Below the pieces are notes generated by a model, which was not told the origin of the DNA, did no database searches, and saw only the letters and a program-made list of their open reading frames with translations. Shown here in pieces: positions 22,746 to 33,959 of a stretch of DNA of 64,000 bases. Both the position numbers and the translations under genes were made by a program. Source of the stretch: Bostrychus sinensis. Its lineage: Eukaryota > Chordata > Actinopteri > Gobiiformes > Eleotridae. The stretch's first letter is position 1; every line of letters begins with the position of its first letter. The stretch lies in the NCBI GenBank assembly GCA_020698575.1, contig CM036251.1, positions 2,693,788 through 2,757,787 of the forward strand. Direction: 5' to 3'.

Positions 22746-23123
22746 AATTGAAGGGATACCTGGACAGGAATAAGTTACCAAAGATCTTAGAGAGGCTTTG
22801 ATTCAGTAACAGAATGGAAAAGTCTGAATCATTGGCTCATGATTGACCAATATGTCCTCGAAAGCCCTTTTTTAATTTCTGTGAATGCGCTCCACATGAT
22901 GTCCTGGAGCGGCTGAATCTGGGTTAAAGTTTCTCCATTCACAAAATCCTCTGACATTTACTCATTTTCTCTGAGCTCATTACATAACCGCCTTAAAAAA
23001 ACACATGATTTTCATAAATAAGGACAGAGCTGCTCATGATACACTATAATCTAGTGTTTAATGACTAAAAACAAAAAAAACCAAAAAAACAAATAATATA
23101 TTTCACTGTTTGCCAAAGTAGGC
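22746..23123. other. No recognised feature apart from a short repeat X piece
   Basis: Includes CATAAATAAGGACAGAGCTG (23013-23032), shared with repeat X. The rest is unassigned. Confidence 0.4.
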
Positions 23124-23126
23124 TTA

Positions 23127-23824
23127 ATCTGGGACACACTACACGATTTTCTCAGTGGTTACAGATTCTGAAAAGACTCGGAGCTCACACTAACGACTGG
23201 TTTCAGCAGATTTAGTTCTGACGACTGAAAGACTGCGCCTCACACACTACAAGATCTGCTGAGGCTGCAACTGACGCCAACCAAACGCAGCAAACTCTGG
23301 CGAGAACTAAATGGTAAACAAACATGGAGCTACCTGGGTCGCTGTTGCCGTTGTGTGCGCAGCTATCTGTTTGGAAAAAAGGAAAAAGAAAAAACGTCTA
23401 TGTATCCAGTTTTGCTTGGGTAGCGCTCAACTTTCTTCGGTGTTTGCCATGGTTGTTTATGTTTTCTTCTTCAAATTTCCGCTCATATTTTCCCGCCGCT
23501 TCCTGTTTCTTCGTCTGCGTCCTGACGCTATTTCCTGTGTCCCATCAACTGTTTTTCATCGGCCGCTGGACTCCATGAATTCCCAGTTGGATGTAAACGT
23601 CCCACACTACAGGAGTGTGCTCCAGAGTCGGTGTTTGATTGCTTGCGGCTGACGTCAGGCCTGGTTTTTGCGCCGATTCGAGTCTTTGAACATCACACGC
23701 TAACGGATTTCAGGGCCGACTGCTGATTACGATTCCCTGCAGCTAGTGTTGACTGGTACAGACTCGACACAACTCTGAATCGTTATAAAATCGGGCAAAA
23801 AGATCGTGTAGTGTGTCCCCAGCT
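23127..23824. mobile_element. PIF/Harbinger-like miniature element
   Basis: Flanked by the 3-bp direct repeat TTA (23124-23126 and 23825-23827), the hallmark of PIF/Harbinger insertion. Inverted ends ATCTGGGACACACTACACGA and AGCTGGGGACACACTACACG (inverse of right). Inside, a stretch starting near 23311 reads ATWVAVAVVCAAICLEKRKK, reminiscent of the signal-like start of fish Harbinger-derived reading frames, but it is short and unsupported downstream. Confidence 0.8.
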
Positions 23825-23827
23825 TTA

Positions 23828-24199
23828 CACATTCGATGCATTGCCCAGGCAAAGTAAGTCACAGCCTAAAACAATGCCTAAAACACCAGGCATTCTATGA
23901 AATATCAGTATTTGCCACCCTGCCTGTAACATCTCCATACAAAAACAACTAAACTCAGATGTGTATGTTCTCTACCCAGGCTCTGATGTGTCACATGTAG
24001 GTAATAGTTGCTAGTGGCCAAACCCATCTTGATTATATAAAACTGTGATATAGACTCCAGAATGGTGCCAATAACTAAGCATTACATACCAAACATAAAT
24101 TATAAATCAACAAGATTTATTTAAGTTTTGGGCACATACAGGAAATATCAGAGCCTGGTTAAAAATATTAGCAAGTCTATCAACGTTTAACTCTTTTCC
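23828..24199. other. No recognised feature
   Basis: Unassigned spacer between the Harbinger-like element and a family R1 copy. Confidence 0.4.
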
Positions 24200-24203
24200 T
24201 TAA

Positions 24204-24535
24204 AGGGCCTATATTCTGTAAAATGAACTTTCTACCTTTCTAACATTTAATTAAGTTGTTCCCTCGTCAGAAACATGTTTTGTTTGTGTTCCAGGAAGCA
24301 ATGAGCACCCTCTACATCCAGTCTCTCATTCATTTATCACCCAAAAAAAACATGTGCGGCTCTGTTTCCACTGATTCCTCACAGACATTTTTCAATCTGG
24401 AGGGAAATGGCGTCAGACAAAAACAGCGCTGCCCTCTGCTGGTCTCTTCACCTGTTTCTTTACGGCGGCAGTAAAGCACTAAACGTCATAAAAATGTTTT
24501 CTTTTAGTCACATCGTGTTTTTAAAGGCTGTAAAA
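24204..24535. mobile_element. Family R1 element, copy c
   Basis: Begins AGGGCCTATATTCTG directly after TTAA (24200-24203). It carries the CTCTGTTTCCACTGATTCCT and CCCTCTGCTGGTCTCTTCAC blocks of the family. The right end is not clear. Confidence 0.6.
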
Positions 24536-25099
24536 CGTGACAAAATGTCTTCTCTAAGGTTTGTGGGAAAGCTTGATTAACACAAAGGTACAAAGACATG
24601 AAAGAATATTGTCCAAAATAAAACCCTTTTAGACATTTTAGAAATAGAGACACAGATTTATGTCTGAGTTCACTGTGTTAAAGTCTCTACAACAGCTCAT
24701 TTACAAAGCTTCTTTTGAGGCTAAGAAAAGCTTAACAAATGTTCAACCCCTGGGTCTGCGCGGATCAGACCTGGGTGATGTTGGAAAACGGACTAGATGT
24801 GCTAAAACTTTACCGTTATTTGTAACAGATGTGCATTTAAGACGACTGCAGATAAATTTAAAGATCTAAGGAGCGACTGTGTCTGTGTGGGACGGCGCAG
24901 AGGTAAACAAACAGCTTTGGCAGAGTCAGAAAGGTTTCTCTGAGAGGTCTTTGTGCAGGTGATGTACAGCTGAAGGCTTGAAGAAGAGAGAATCAAAGAC
25001 GACATGTGGAGACAGGAGGGCTCACTGTCCTGAGTTTTTATGTTGAATCCTAAAATCTGCAGGGAACATGGGCAAAGTGCTGCACCTGATCTGCTTCCA
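24536..25099. other. No recognised feature
   Basis: Unassigned. Nothing coding is recognised. Confidence 0.4.
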
Positions 25100-26520
25100 G
25101 CTCTGAGTGGGTCTTTCATTTTTGATGAAAGCTTACGTTTTAAAAGACAGGGTGACTCTGTAGTAAAGGACAGCTCCTTCCAGCTACGTCTTTTAGCTAA
25201 AATTAAGTCACAGCACGGCCTGGAACTGGCAATCCATGCTTTTATCAGCTCCAGACTTGATTACTGTAACACACTGTACTCTGGCACCAATCAGTCTTTA
25301 ATCTCCCGCCTCTGACTTTAACAAACTGCTGCAGCTCGCCTCCTCACCTACACCCCTCGCTATAATCACATAACCCCTGTCCTCCTGCCCTGCATTGGCT
25401 ACCTCTACGTTTTAGGATACTCAGGTGTTACTTATATATTAAAATATTTCAGGTGTTGGTTAGAGGGCGCTCTAGGCTTGTGCACCAGCATCTGCTGCAC
25501 CTGTACCACTGACAATTTAAAATGTAAACATTACCACTAACAACTTAGGCTATAAAGACAACTGAGAAAGAGCGGAATAATTGGAAATGGAACTGATGCT
25601 GAGTCTGACGACAGCCACGCAGAGGAGGAAGCGGCGCTTCGTCTACCTCCGGAGTTGGCGGAGTTGTTCAGAAGCGACACCGAGGATGAAGAATTTAAAG
25701 GATTTAGCGATTAGAGTGAGATGGTGAGTTTGGTGAACTTGTTATATGATGTTCTTTATGCTATAGTTATGTGAATAACTGTTAATATATTACGTTAACA
25801 TACGAGACACCTATTCAGTTCGTTGTTTATGCTTCATGTAGCTGAATAACCATCAATGTGTTACGTTAGCATAGCGCACACCTATTCAGCTGTTGTTCTC
25901 TATTCTATTATTACTATAACTTGCCTTTCAACATGAAATGTCTGTTCTTGGTGTCGGAGTTTGTAAAATAAATTTTAATAAATAAATAATAAATACATTT
26001 TTAAAAAGCGACTTATAGTTCAGTGCGACTTATATACGTTTTTTTCTTCTTCATTATGCATTTTTTGGCTAGGGCCACTTATACTCCGGAGCCACTTATA
26101 GTCTGGAAAATATGGTATTTATGTGAGACTCTCAACCTCCGCCAACAGACTCGAGCTTTGTGTTTGTCTTCATCCTTCGTCTTGTTTTTAGAAATCTCTC
26201 TTTGACTGCATGTAAACTGAAGCTGAAGTGACTGTGCCCAAAATGTGGAACAAACTACCTCCTGTATTACGCACTATCAATGATTTTGCTCTTTTTAAGT
26301 CTAAACTTAAGACCCATTTATTCCACTGGGCTTTTAACACCTGAGATTGAAAAAAACTTTATTTATGTCTGTATGTTCTGTATTTTATTTTATTTGCTTT
26401 TATTCATATTTTAGTTATTGTTTTTACTGATTTTTGTTTGGGTTCTTTCAACTTCTGTAAAGCACTTTGATCATTGCTAAAATGTTGCTAAAGACGCTAT
26501 ACAAATAAAGTTTGATTTGA
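25100..26520 (+). mobile_element. L2-like LINE, ORF2 C-terminus and 3' end, split by a nested element
   Basis: Plus-strand reading includes FQLRLLAKIKSQ, HAFISSRLDYCNTLYSG (to about 25290), then after the nested element PKMWNKLPPVLRTI (about 26240-26280) and the tail GTAAAGCACTTTGATCATTG with ATACAAATAAAGTTTGATTT. Stops and a TGA at 25313-25315 break the frame. Confidence 0.8.
25430..26116 (+). mobile_element. pogo-like element remnant nested in the L2 LINE
   Basis: Right end AGTCTGGAAAATATGGT is a clear terminal repeat of the CCGTATTTTCC-type; the left end is truncated. Inside (25595-25714, +) an open stretch reads AESDDSHAEEEAALRL, then LPPELAELFRSD and TEDEEFKGFSD before TAG. This is an acidic tail of the kind that ends pogo/Jerky-like transposases, so the element may be a deletion derivative keeping the last exon. 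Confidence 0.6.
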
Positions 26521-26628
26521 TTTTTTTTTGTTCTCATCCAGTTCTTGGTTTGGAGAAGCAAACAGGAGCAATCTCACTGAACTGTATGTGTTCATGTGGA
26601 AACCAGCTGAGCTCAGACATTTGAAATA

Positions 26629-26790
26629 AATAAATGGTAAATGGTCAGATTTATTCAGTGCTTTTTTGCCTCAAAGTGCTTCACATCAAGGAAGCACTCA
26701 CACATTAGGTGGGTTAAATGTCTTGCCCAAGGACACAACAACCGTATGCAGCGGTGGGAGCGGGGTTTGAACCGTCAACGTTCTGGAGAG
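26629..26790 (-). repeat. Dispersed LINE-tail/SINE-like repeat
   Basis: Starts AATGGTAAATGG, then AGTGCTTTTTTGCCTCAAAG, and later CTTGCCCAAGGACACAACAA and GGGGTTTGAACCGTCAAC. These phrases are standard in fish antisense LINE tails. Confidence 0.55.
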
Positions 26791-27055
26791 TGGACAAATG
26801 TCTCTTTGCTTCTTCTGACTGGTGGTAGTTGGACATTGATTTACTGTCGAGTATTTACAAAGGAAAAACCAAGCTACAGTCTGATACTGGGCTGAGGGCG
26901 ACCACCGCAGAAACTACTCAAGGTTTGGTGGAACATTTTATTTAGAAAGTCCATCCAGATATAAGTTTGTATTGTTTGAAAAGAAGAAAATCATGGACAG
27001 ACTTGGTGCCTACTTGAAAGGGGTTCTTGCTTTATATTAATCAATACAAAGACGT

Positions 27056-27830
27056 TTTCTAGATTTTTATTCTGTCAAGAATGAAACTGTTTATGTTTGT
27101 GCTCCATACTGTGTATATGGTAATGAGCAAATAAATAAATGAAATGAAACAAACTCGAGAAATAAAAACTTTGCTTTGTGACATTAGCTTTTTTTTTTTT
27201 TTACAAGCAGATGCAGAAAAACATAAATAGACAATAAAGACAATAATTACAACAAGAACAAAAAACAAACAAATAAAATCTGATACAGTCTTTCCAGAGG
27301 ACATAAGGCACCTAAAGAAAACCAACACTAAATGTTAATATGTATTATTACATGTTGATGTATACACATAAATACATGTTTGAAAAGGAGGTAGAAGTAT
27401 AAACTTATTTAGCCCCACCCTTTATAACCATTTAACATAAATGACATTGTGTTTACTTCCCATTTCCTGAGTAAATTATACATAAGAAAATATGTGGTAC
27501 TCTACTGAACCATCCATGCCTTGGATTATTTACAATATACCCATAATTATAAGCTTTTATCAGTACCCATTATACAATATTATTTCATATATTTTACATA
27601 CTTTCAACTGTCATATATATCTTAAAGAAAGTTTCTTTAAATTTCCTTTTGTTTTATATTTACACACTCCTTCAGTTCCACAGACAAACTGTTCCAGAGT
27701 CTGATTCCACTGAGAAACCAAAACTTTTTCTTGTTGCACATCCACAGACTTAAACTGTTTTAGATTATAAGCTTCTTCCTTCCCTATATAAAGTTTTTGA
27801 ATATTGTCTGGCAATAAATTATTTTTGGCC
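27056..27830 (-). mobile_element. Probable 3' region of a non-LTR retrotransposon (AT-rich)
   Basis: AT-rich with the phrase TTATTTAGCCCCACCCTTTA and a 13-T run at 27188-27200. It looks like an antisense LINE 3' UTR seen widely in fish. No ORF is preserved, so the call is tentative. Confidence 0.35.
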
Positions 27831-27904
27831 TTAAATAATAATTGTGCAGTAAGAAAAGCAACTAGATCTAAGAGTTTAGGTAATCTGGATGTGAGAAATA
27901 AAGT

Positions 27905-28516
27905 TAGTATGATCCCAGTATCCCACTAACTTAGTAACTTAATGAGTCTAAACCTCATTTACATAAACGCTACAGCTTCTAAAACACACATTTTGCAAAA
28001 TAATGTCTTTACTGAGACTTTACTTGCGATTCATCGATGCATCAGACACTTTTCTAGTTCATGTCAGCATTAATTCTACAACAATAATTCATTTTAATTG
28101 CACATTTTTTATCTGAAACATAATTGTAAACACTTTCTACTCCAAAAAACTAAACTAGAGAACTAATAACTGATGTGCTGCAGCTGCAGATTCTGTTAAC
28201 AGAAGTCAGAGCTGACTCTGTGCAACCCAACAGCATCAGATTTGTTTTGGACACAGCCGACTTTAATCATTTGTAGCCTTTACAAAATTCCAATTATTAG
28301 CTTTTCTGAATCAATTCAGAATCTTTTTAAAGAAACAGTCAATGCACTGGAAAAAAATATTTTTCTCACCCTAATTACAACCCAGTTTTTCTTAACCTGA
28401 ATCTCACTTTTTATAAACTAAGATCACTGAAAAAGTGGGACATCGTTTGAATCGGTGGGACAGGGGACAAAGCCTAAACAGCTGTGCAGCACAACCAAAA
28501 GTGGGACAGGAGCCAC
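27905..28516. mobile_element. Family M miniature element, copy 2 (diverged)
   Basis: Shares AAACACACATTTTGCAAAAT-like, GTCTTTACTGAGACT, AAAAGTGGGACATCG and CAGCACAACCAAAAGTGGGA blocks, in the same order, with 11436-12013. Its ends are decayed. Confidence 0.5.
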
Positions 28517-28725
28517 CGCAGCTGTGACCCGAGAAGTCCAAAAGTGTTCGGGTTCTTCATAAAATAATACAAATCTAAGCTCAAAACTCCCAGGAAAAAA
28601 AATAAAAAATAAAAAATAAATGTTTGTGATTGTCTTCGTAACATTAAACCATCTTCAAAGTTTTCAAACCAAGGCCCACAAACCAAAGATCAGCAGCAGG
28701 GACCCGCAGTCCTTTTCTGTTGTAT

Positions 28726-29858
28726 ATATTTATAAAGAAAAAGTATTGGCACCTGTTGGAAATACTAGGATTTCTGCATGATTTGATCAGAAAATGTGGT
28801 CTGATCTTCATCTAAGTCACAACAACAGACAAACACAGTCTGCTTAAAAAAACATTTTTTCATGTTTTTATTAAGCATTTATGTAAACATTAACAGTACA
28901 GGGTAGAAACAGTAGGTGAACCCCAGGCTCGTGACCTCTGGAGTCAGGTGTCAGCCAACCTGGGGTCACTGTGAGAAGATTGGGGGAGTGGCTTAAAGTG
29001 GCCCTGCCCAATAAAAAACACCACCCAGTTTTGAGTTTGCCGTTCTGAAGAAGCATTACTTGATGTGAACCATGCCTCACACAAAAGAGCTCTCAGAGAC
29101 CTACGAGTAAGAACTGATGACTTGCATAAAACTGGAAAGGGTTAGAAAAGTTTCTCTAAGAGCATTGATGTTCATGAGTCCACGTACGAGCCGACTGTCT
29201 GTGAATGGAGAAGGTCCAATACTGGGACCACACTGCCTAGGAGTGGGCCGTCCTGTAAAGATGACTGCAAGAGCACAGCGCAGAGTTCTCAGTGAGGTGA
29301 AGAAGAATCCTAGAGTGTCAGCTAAACACTTACGGAAATCTCTGGAACAAGCTTTGTTGACAAATCTACAATGGGTCAAACATTGAACAAGAATGGACTT
29401 CATGGGAGGACGCCATGGAAAAACAGAAGCAAATCAACAACAGAACGGCTTCAACAGAAGAAACTCCGCCTTCTGGAGTGCCCCAGAGTCCTGACCTCAG
29501 CCCGACTCAGATGCTGTGGCCTGACCTCAGAAGAGCGATTTACACCAGACATCCCAAGAATGTTACTGAACTTAAACAGTTTTGTAAAGAGGAATGGTCC
29601 AAAATTCCTCCTGAGCGCTGATTTTCACTACAGAAAACGTTTGGTTGAGCTTAAATCCAAAGTTTCCAATACTCTTTCTACCCTGTACTGTGAATGTTTA
29701 CATAAATGCTCAATAAAAACCTGAACAAATTAAATTTTTTTTTGCAGCATTAGTTTAAGCAGACTGTGTTTGTTTATTGTTGTGACTTAGATGAAGATCA
29801 GATCACATTTTATGACCAAATCATGCAAAAAAGGTGCCGATACTTTTTCTTTCCACAG
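28726..29858 (+). mobile_element. Tc1-like element, near-complete outline with internal deletion (copy 2)
   Basis: The right end GGTGCCGATACTTTTTCTTT then CCACAG is followed by TA (29859-29860). The left end is the decayed inverse (AAAGAAAAAGTATTGGCACC at 28734). It holds the long inner inverted repeat (CAAACACAGTCTGCTTAA), a promoter-side leader, then a deleted transposase. It carries the same internal deletion junction as 2562-3210 (about 29415). The overall length (about 1.13 kb) is short for the usual 1.6 kb Tc1. Confidence 0.85.
29072..29640 (+). pseudogene. Tc1 transposase remnant, core deleted
   Basis: Starts MPHTKELSETYE and hits a TAA at 29108. It continues with SLRALMFMSPR, then GRPVKMTARAQRRVLSEVKK and TLNKNGLHGRTPWKNRSKS, and ends in ELKQFCKEEWSKIPPER. 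The two HTH subdomains and the final helix are present. The catalytic Asp-Asp-Glu region is missing and at least two frameshifts occur, so the protein is not functional. Confidence 0.8.
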
Positions 29859-29860
29859 TA

Positions 29861-30440
29861 AGTAATATTTATTAAGTAATATTGTACAGAATTGTGTTTT
29901 ATATTAAACTGGTTTTAGTGCCATGTATGCCAGTACGAAGCTATTCAAATAATACACATAATCTTAAATACATGTTTTATTTTAGATAAGTGCACACTGC
30001 AGGGAGTGTGGGCACATGACCTCTGTCCTGGATTGTGATTGGTCGTTTTTGTGACTGGGCTCCTCTCTCAGGGCTAAACCACTGTGACCAGGTGTGAATG
30101 GATTTCACATCAGTTTAAGCCTGGATATTTTTTTTTTAGCTCTGACTCCGGAGCTGAGTCCACTTCCTGGTCATGTGGTCATGTGACTGATGTCCTTATA
30201 ACAGGAGGAGATTATCAGACAAAGAGCTAACGTGTGCTTTAATCAATTTGTGAAATGGTGAGATGTGTCCTTGTTTAAAGTACCTCTTTGTGTTTTATGC
30301 GTTCAGTTCCCAGTTTGTCACCATTTTAATGCTTATTGTGTGAATGAAAAATGCATTTGCTGGCTGCAGTGTTAAACATTGGCAGCTGAATAAAGTTAAT
30401 CCTTGAAATCTGAGACAATACTTCTGTTAATCTTTACACT
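29861..30440. other. No recognised feature
   Basis: Ordinary spacer. No coding or repeat signature is recognised. Confidence 0.4.
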
Positions 30441-31332
30441 TAATATTCTGCTTTTTCAGTATTTCTGGAATAGTTTGACCCCTCTGCATTGATATTTCAT
30501 GTTTTAAAACTTAAAATGATGTACATGTGGAAAACCTCTGCAGAGAATTCTTAGATTCCCTGCTGGCAACGGTGGGGGCTGGACAGAGCATAAAATGGCT
30601 ATTTAGCACGACTAATCAGTCCCTACAGGATTTCGCGAGCAACTTTTGTGATCGTTGCGGGCTAAAATGCCTGATTTGTGGGGGATTTTCTTAAAAAGTT
30701 GCGCTAAAAGTTGTGATTTTTTTTTTGTGTGTCTATACTTCAAAGGTAAAAAGTACCAGAGGTGATAAAAATACAGCTGAGCTTGAGTGTTTTCTTAAAA
30801 ATATTAGCTAGAATTATAAAAACTGTTTTTAAATATGTGAGGTGGTAATGATCTAATTAAAAAATACCTGTATTTGAACAGAGAGAGAAGCTGCTCTGCT
30901 CTGAAACAGGACGGCCCACAGACAGCGGTGAGTGCAGAAAAATGCAATTTTAAAAGAAAATCTCTGCAATAATTAGCCAAAGTTGTGGAAAACTTGTGGA
31001 GTTTGGACAAATTTGCAGGGTCGCGCTGAATCCGCAGGGTTTGCTTGTTTTTATGTTAATAGTTACGATTGCAACATCGCAAAATCCTGAGGGACTGACT
31101 AATAGTCTAACAGGCTATTATAGGCTACAATAGGCTAACAGCAGGAGCACTTCCTGGTTTCATGCGTCTATGTAGAGCTGTGAGACCGAGCGTTTTCAGC
31201 TCTGGAGAAGGGCAGCGCCTCAGCATACAGGATTACTCAAACAGAATACTACTGCAGCTCTGTTTCTGAGGAGACTGACAGTTAGAACAGGGTTAAAGAG
31301 AGGAAAAGTCTATTTAGCAGAATAGGAGACCT
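30441..31332 (-). mobile_element. Family R1 element, copy d, split by a nested hAT-like element
   Basis: The reverse complement matches 16542-17018: AGGTCTCCTATTCTGCTAAA, TTTGAGTAATCCTGTATGCT, GAAAACGCTCGGTCTCACAG, ACCAGGAAGTGCTCC. Both outer ends remain (AATATTCTGCTTTTTCAG at left). The element at 30617-31097 sits in the middle. Confidence 0.7.
30617..31097. mobile_element. hAT-like miniature element nested in family R1 copy d
   Basis: Inverted ends CAGTCCCTACAGGATTTCGC and CAGTCCCTCAGGATTTTGCG (inverse of right). The direct repeat ACTAAT lies on both sides (30611-30616, 31098-31103). Non-coding. Confidence 0.75.
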
Positions 31333-31359
31333 TTAAATAATGGAAAGGTAAAGTAAAAT

Positions 31360-31870
31360 ACAAAAGTAAAAGTAACAATGTACCAAGAAAAATATACTGT
31401 AATTTCAATTTGATATTATTTTGAACAGATTTTGATATACTCTTGTTTTGATCTCTTTTCAAAATGTTAGTACTTAACAGAGAGGAGTAGCGCTGCCAAA
31501 CATGTACTCAGGTAAAAGTATTGCTGTTTCAAAATAATATTTCTCAAGTAGAGGTAAAAAGTATTTGATGAAAGAACTCCTGTAGTAGTGAGCAAATGTC
31601 TGGAGTAATGATTTCGGTTTTAGTTTTGATGTAGTCAGACAAAACGTATAAAATACTTCTGCTGTTTCCAAACAATAAACAACAAACGTCGGTGGTGAAT
31701 GTAACGGAGTAAAAGTACTTAGTTACTCACTAAGTACAATTTTCATGCATCTGTACTTTACTTGAGTAAATTTTACAAGTGTTAGTTTTACTTTTACTTC
31801 ACTACATTTCTGAGTTGGTTGGAAGTACAAAGTATTTTGAGTTTTGGTTTAAAATCATAGTACTGCATTA
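31360..31870. repeat. AAAGTACTT-rich dispersed repeat
   Basis: Phrases GTAACGGAGTAAAAGTACTT, TTTACTTGAGTAAATTTTAC and ACTTTTACTTCACTACATTT belong to a very common fish miniature element. Diverged relatives are at 33960-34160 and 46741-47200. Confidence 0.55.
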
Positions 31871-32272
31871 GAAACATCAGAATAATAAAGACCTCAGAGC
31901 TCAGTTTCTTCTCCTGCAGCAGTTTGTTCATTTCATCTGGAATCAGCAAAATCTCTCACATTTAACTCATTCATGAGCTGAGTCTGTGTGAAATACTTTT
32001 ACTTTTTAACTTGCAAGTACATTTAAAAATAAGTGCTTTTATAATTTAACTTAAAGCTGCACTACCTGATTTTGTGAAGTGATGTGTCTAATAAAAAAAA
32101 CAATAAAACAACAGCTCCTTCACATTATTCCTGATAGATTCTAGTTGTGGATAGATAAAGGATGTATCGACCAATCAGAGAGCTCCTGTCCTATGAAAGC
32201 GTGTGATTGGTTGAACTGTTCCTTCCTTCGCTCTAAAACAAAAACCTTTATAACACAGCCCACACTGCAAAA
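31871..32272. other. No recognised feature
   Basis: Spacer. GACCAATCAGAGAGCTCC at 32170 includes a CCAAT-like motif, but no promoter context is seen. Confidence 0.4.
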
Positions 32273-32666
32273 AATCAATATCTAGCATTAGTTAAAATGA
32301 CTTGAATTCAGATTATTAATCTTGATTTGAGTAATGTTTTATTAAATTAGATTTATTTACTAATATGTCTAGATGATTTGACTTGTTTCAAATCATTTCT
32401 GTGTTAATTTTAAGCCATTTTTACTTATTTCAAGCAAAATTATCTGCCAATGGGGTAAGTGGAATGTTCTTACCACATTGGCAGATAATTTTGCTTGAAA
32501 TAAGTAAAAATGGCTTAAAATTAACACAGAAATGATTTGAAACAAGTCAAATCATCTAGCCTAGTAAGTAAATAAATCTAATCTAGTAAAAAAATTACTC
32601 AAATCAAGGTTAATAATCTGAATTCAAGTCATTTTAACTAATGCTAGATATTGATTTTTTGCAGTG
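32273..32666. mobile_element. Near-perfect fold-back element (394 bp)
   Basis: Both ends read CACTGCAAAAAATCAATATC inwards with no mismatch. The arms run about 190 bp to a 9-nt loop (TGGAATGTT, near 32460-32480) with very few mismatches. No ORF. It looks like a fold-back miniature transposon whose superfamily is unclear because no target duplication stands out. Confidence 0.85.
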
Positions 32667-32785
32667 CACAGGTGACCTCAAAGTCTCAGTTTTTCTCAGT
32701 TGACTTCTGTCCTGCTGCACACACATTATCTTTACCAAAATACAAGGAAAAAAGAACTCAGGCAGTGCAGCTTTATCCCTCCAAG

Positions 32786-33524
32786 ACATTTTTTTGATGT
32801 TTTGCAGCTGTTTTTTGTGGATAACTTTTGTTGTGTCGATTCAAATCACCTAGATTTTCCCTCAGGTGTGTATTTCTTTTTTTCTTTAATCCTCTGAAAA
32901 AAGGTGTCTAAAAAAATAGTCACAACTTTACCCCTATGACATTTTTTGTGCCACTGACTCTCATGAAAACATTTTTATAAAACACTGTCACTGCAATATA
33001 ATTTCACATTTTTATCAAGTATTTCATGGATTCATGACAGTGAGGGATTGGAATTTTTGTTTTTATTGTTTTTTACTAGGTGGCGCCATTTCCCCCATAT
33101 ATGGTAGACAGAGGTCACACAATGACCAACTGGACTTAGACGTTTTTACCTTTGTGCTTTACTCGCAAATGTAGGGGGAGAAAAAATGCAACCATTTTTT
33201 TTATGTTTTGCACCAGTTTTTTGTGGATAACTTTTGCTGTGTTGATTCAAATGGCATAGATTTTCCCTCAGGTGTGTATTTTTGGATGAATTTCTCTTAA
33301 ATTCTCTTAAAAAGGTGTCTAAAAAAATAGTCCCACCTTTACCCCAAATACATTTTTTGTGCCATTGACTTCCATTAAAACAACATTTTTATAAAACACT
33401 GTCACTGCAATATAATTTCACATTTTTATCAAGTATTTCATGGATTCATGACAGTGAGGGATTGGAATTTTAGTTTTTATTGTTTTTTCCTAGGTGGCAC
33501 CATTTCCCCATATATGGTAGACAG
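32786..33524. repeat. Two-copy direct repeat, offset 406 bp
   Basis: About 330 bp (32786-33118) is repeated at 33192-33524. Shared blocks include TTTTTTGTGGATAACTTTTG, TAGATTTTCCCTCAGGTGTG, TATAAAACACTGTCACTGCA and GATTCATGACAGTGAGGGAT. Divergence is low in the right half and higher at the left. No coding potential. Confidence 0.85.
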
Positions 33525-33959
33525 AGGTATAAATGTGGAGATGGCCACATTAGTGTTTGTATAAATGACCAAGCCTACAAGGAAAATAAAAAACATGTTT
33601 TGAACTAAAATGATTTGGGTGAGTTTTTGTCATAAATTGGTGTGAAAGTGTTTGTGGAGAAATGAGTTTGTTTGTGTTTGCGTGAGCACAAATCCAAAAT
33701 GTAGTTCTTACAGAGATGTGCACATCAGGGCAAAGTAGAAAAAGGTCCCAGACTGAGCAGAGGCAGAGGTTTGCACCACACAAACTGGAATTTAAGGCTT
33801 ACATTTCATAAACACAATTAATGTTTGCTCAAAAAAAAAAAAAATTAAAAAATGGAATTATTGACCATTAGATAATTTTTCAGTGGCAGTTTTTATTGGT
33901 GCATTTTTTTGTGCTTAGGGTGAAAGGTGAGAGTAAAAAGTTAGCGCTGCAGGAGGGAT
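33525..33959. other. No recognised feature
   Basis: AT-rich spacer with a 14-A run at 33831-33844. Confidence 0.4.
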
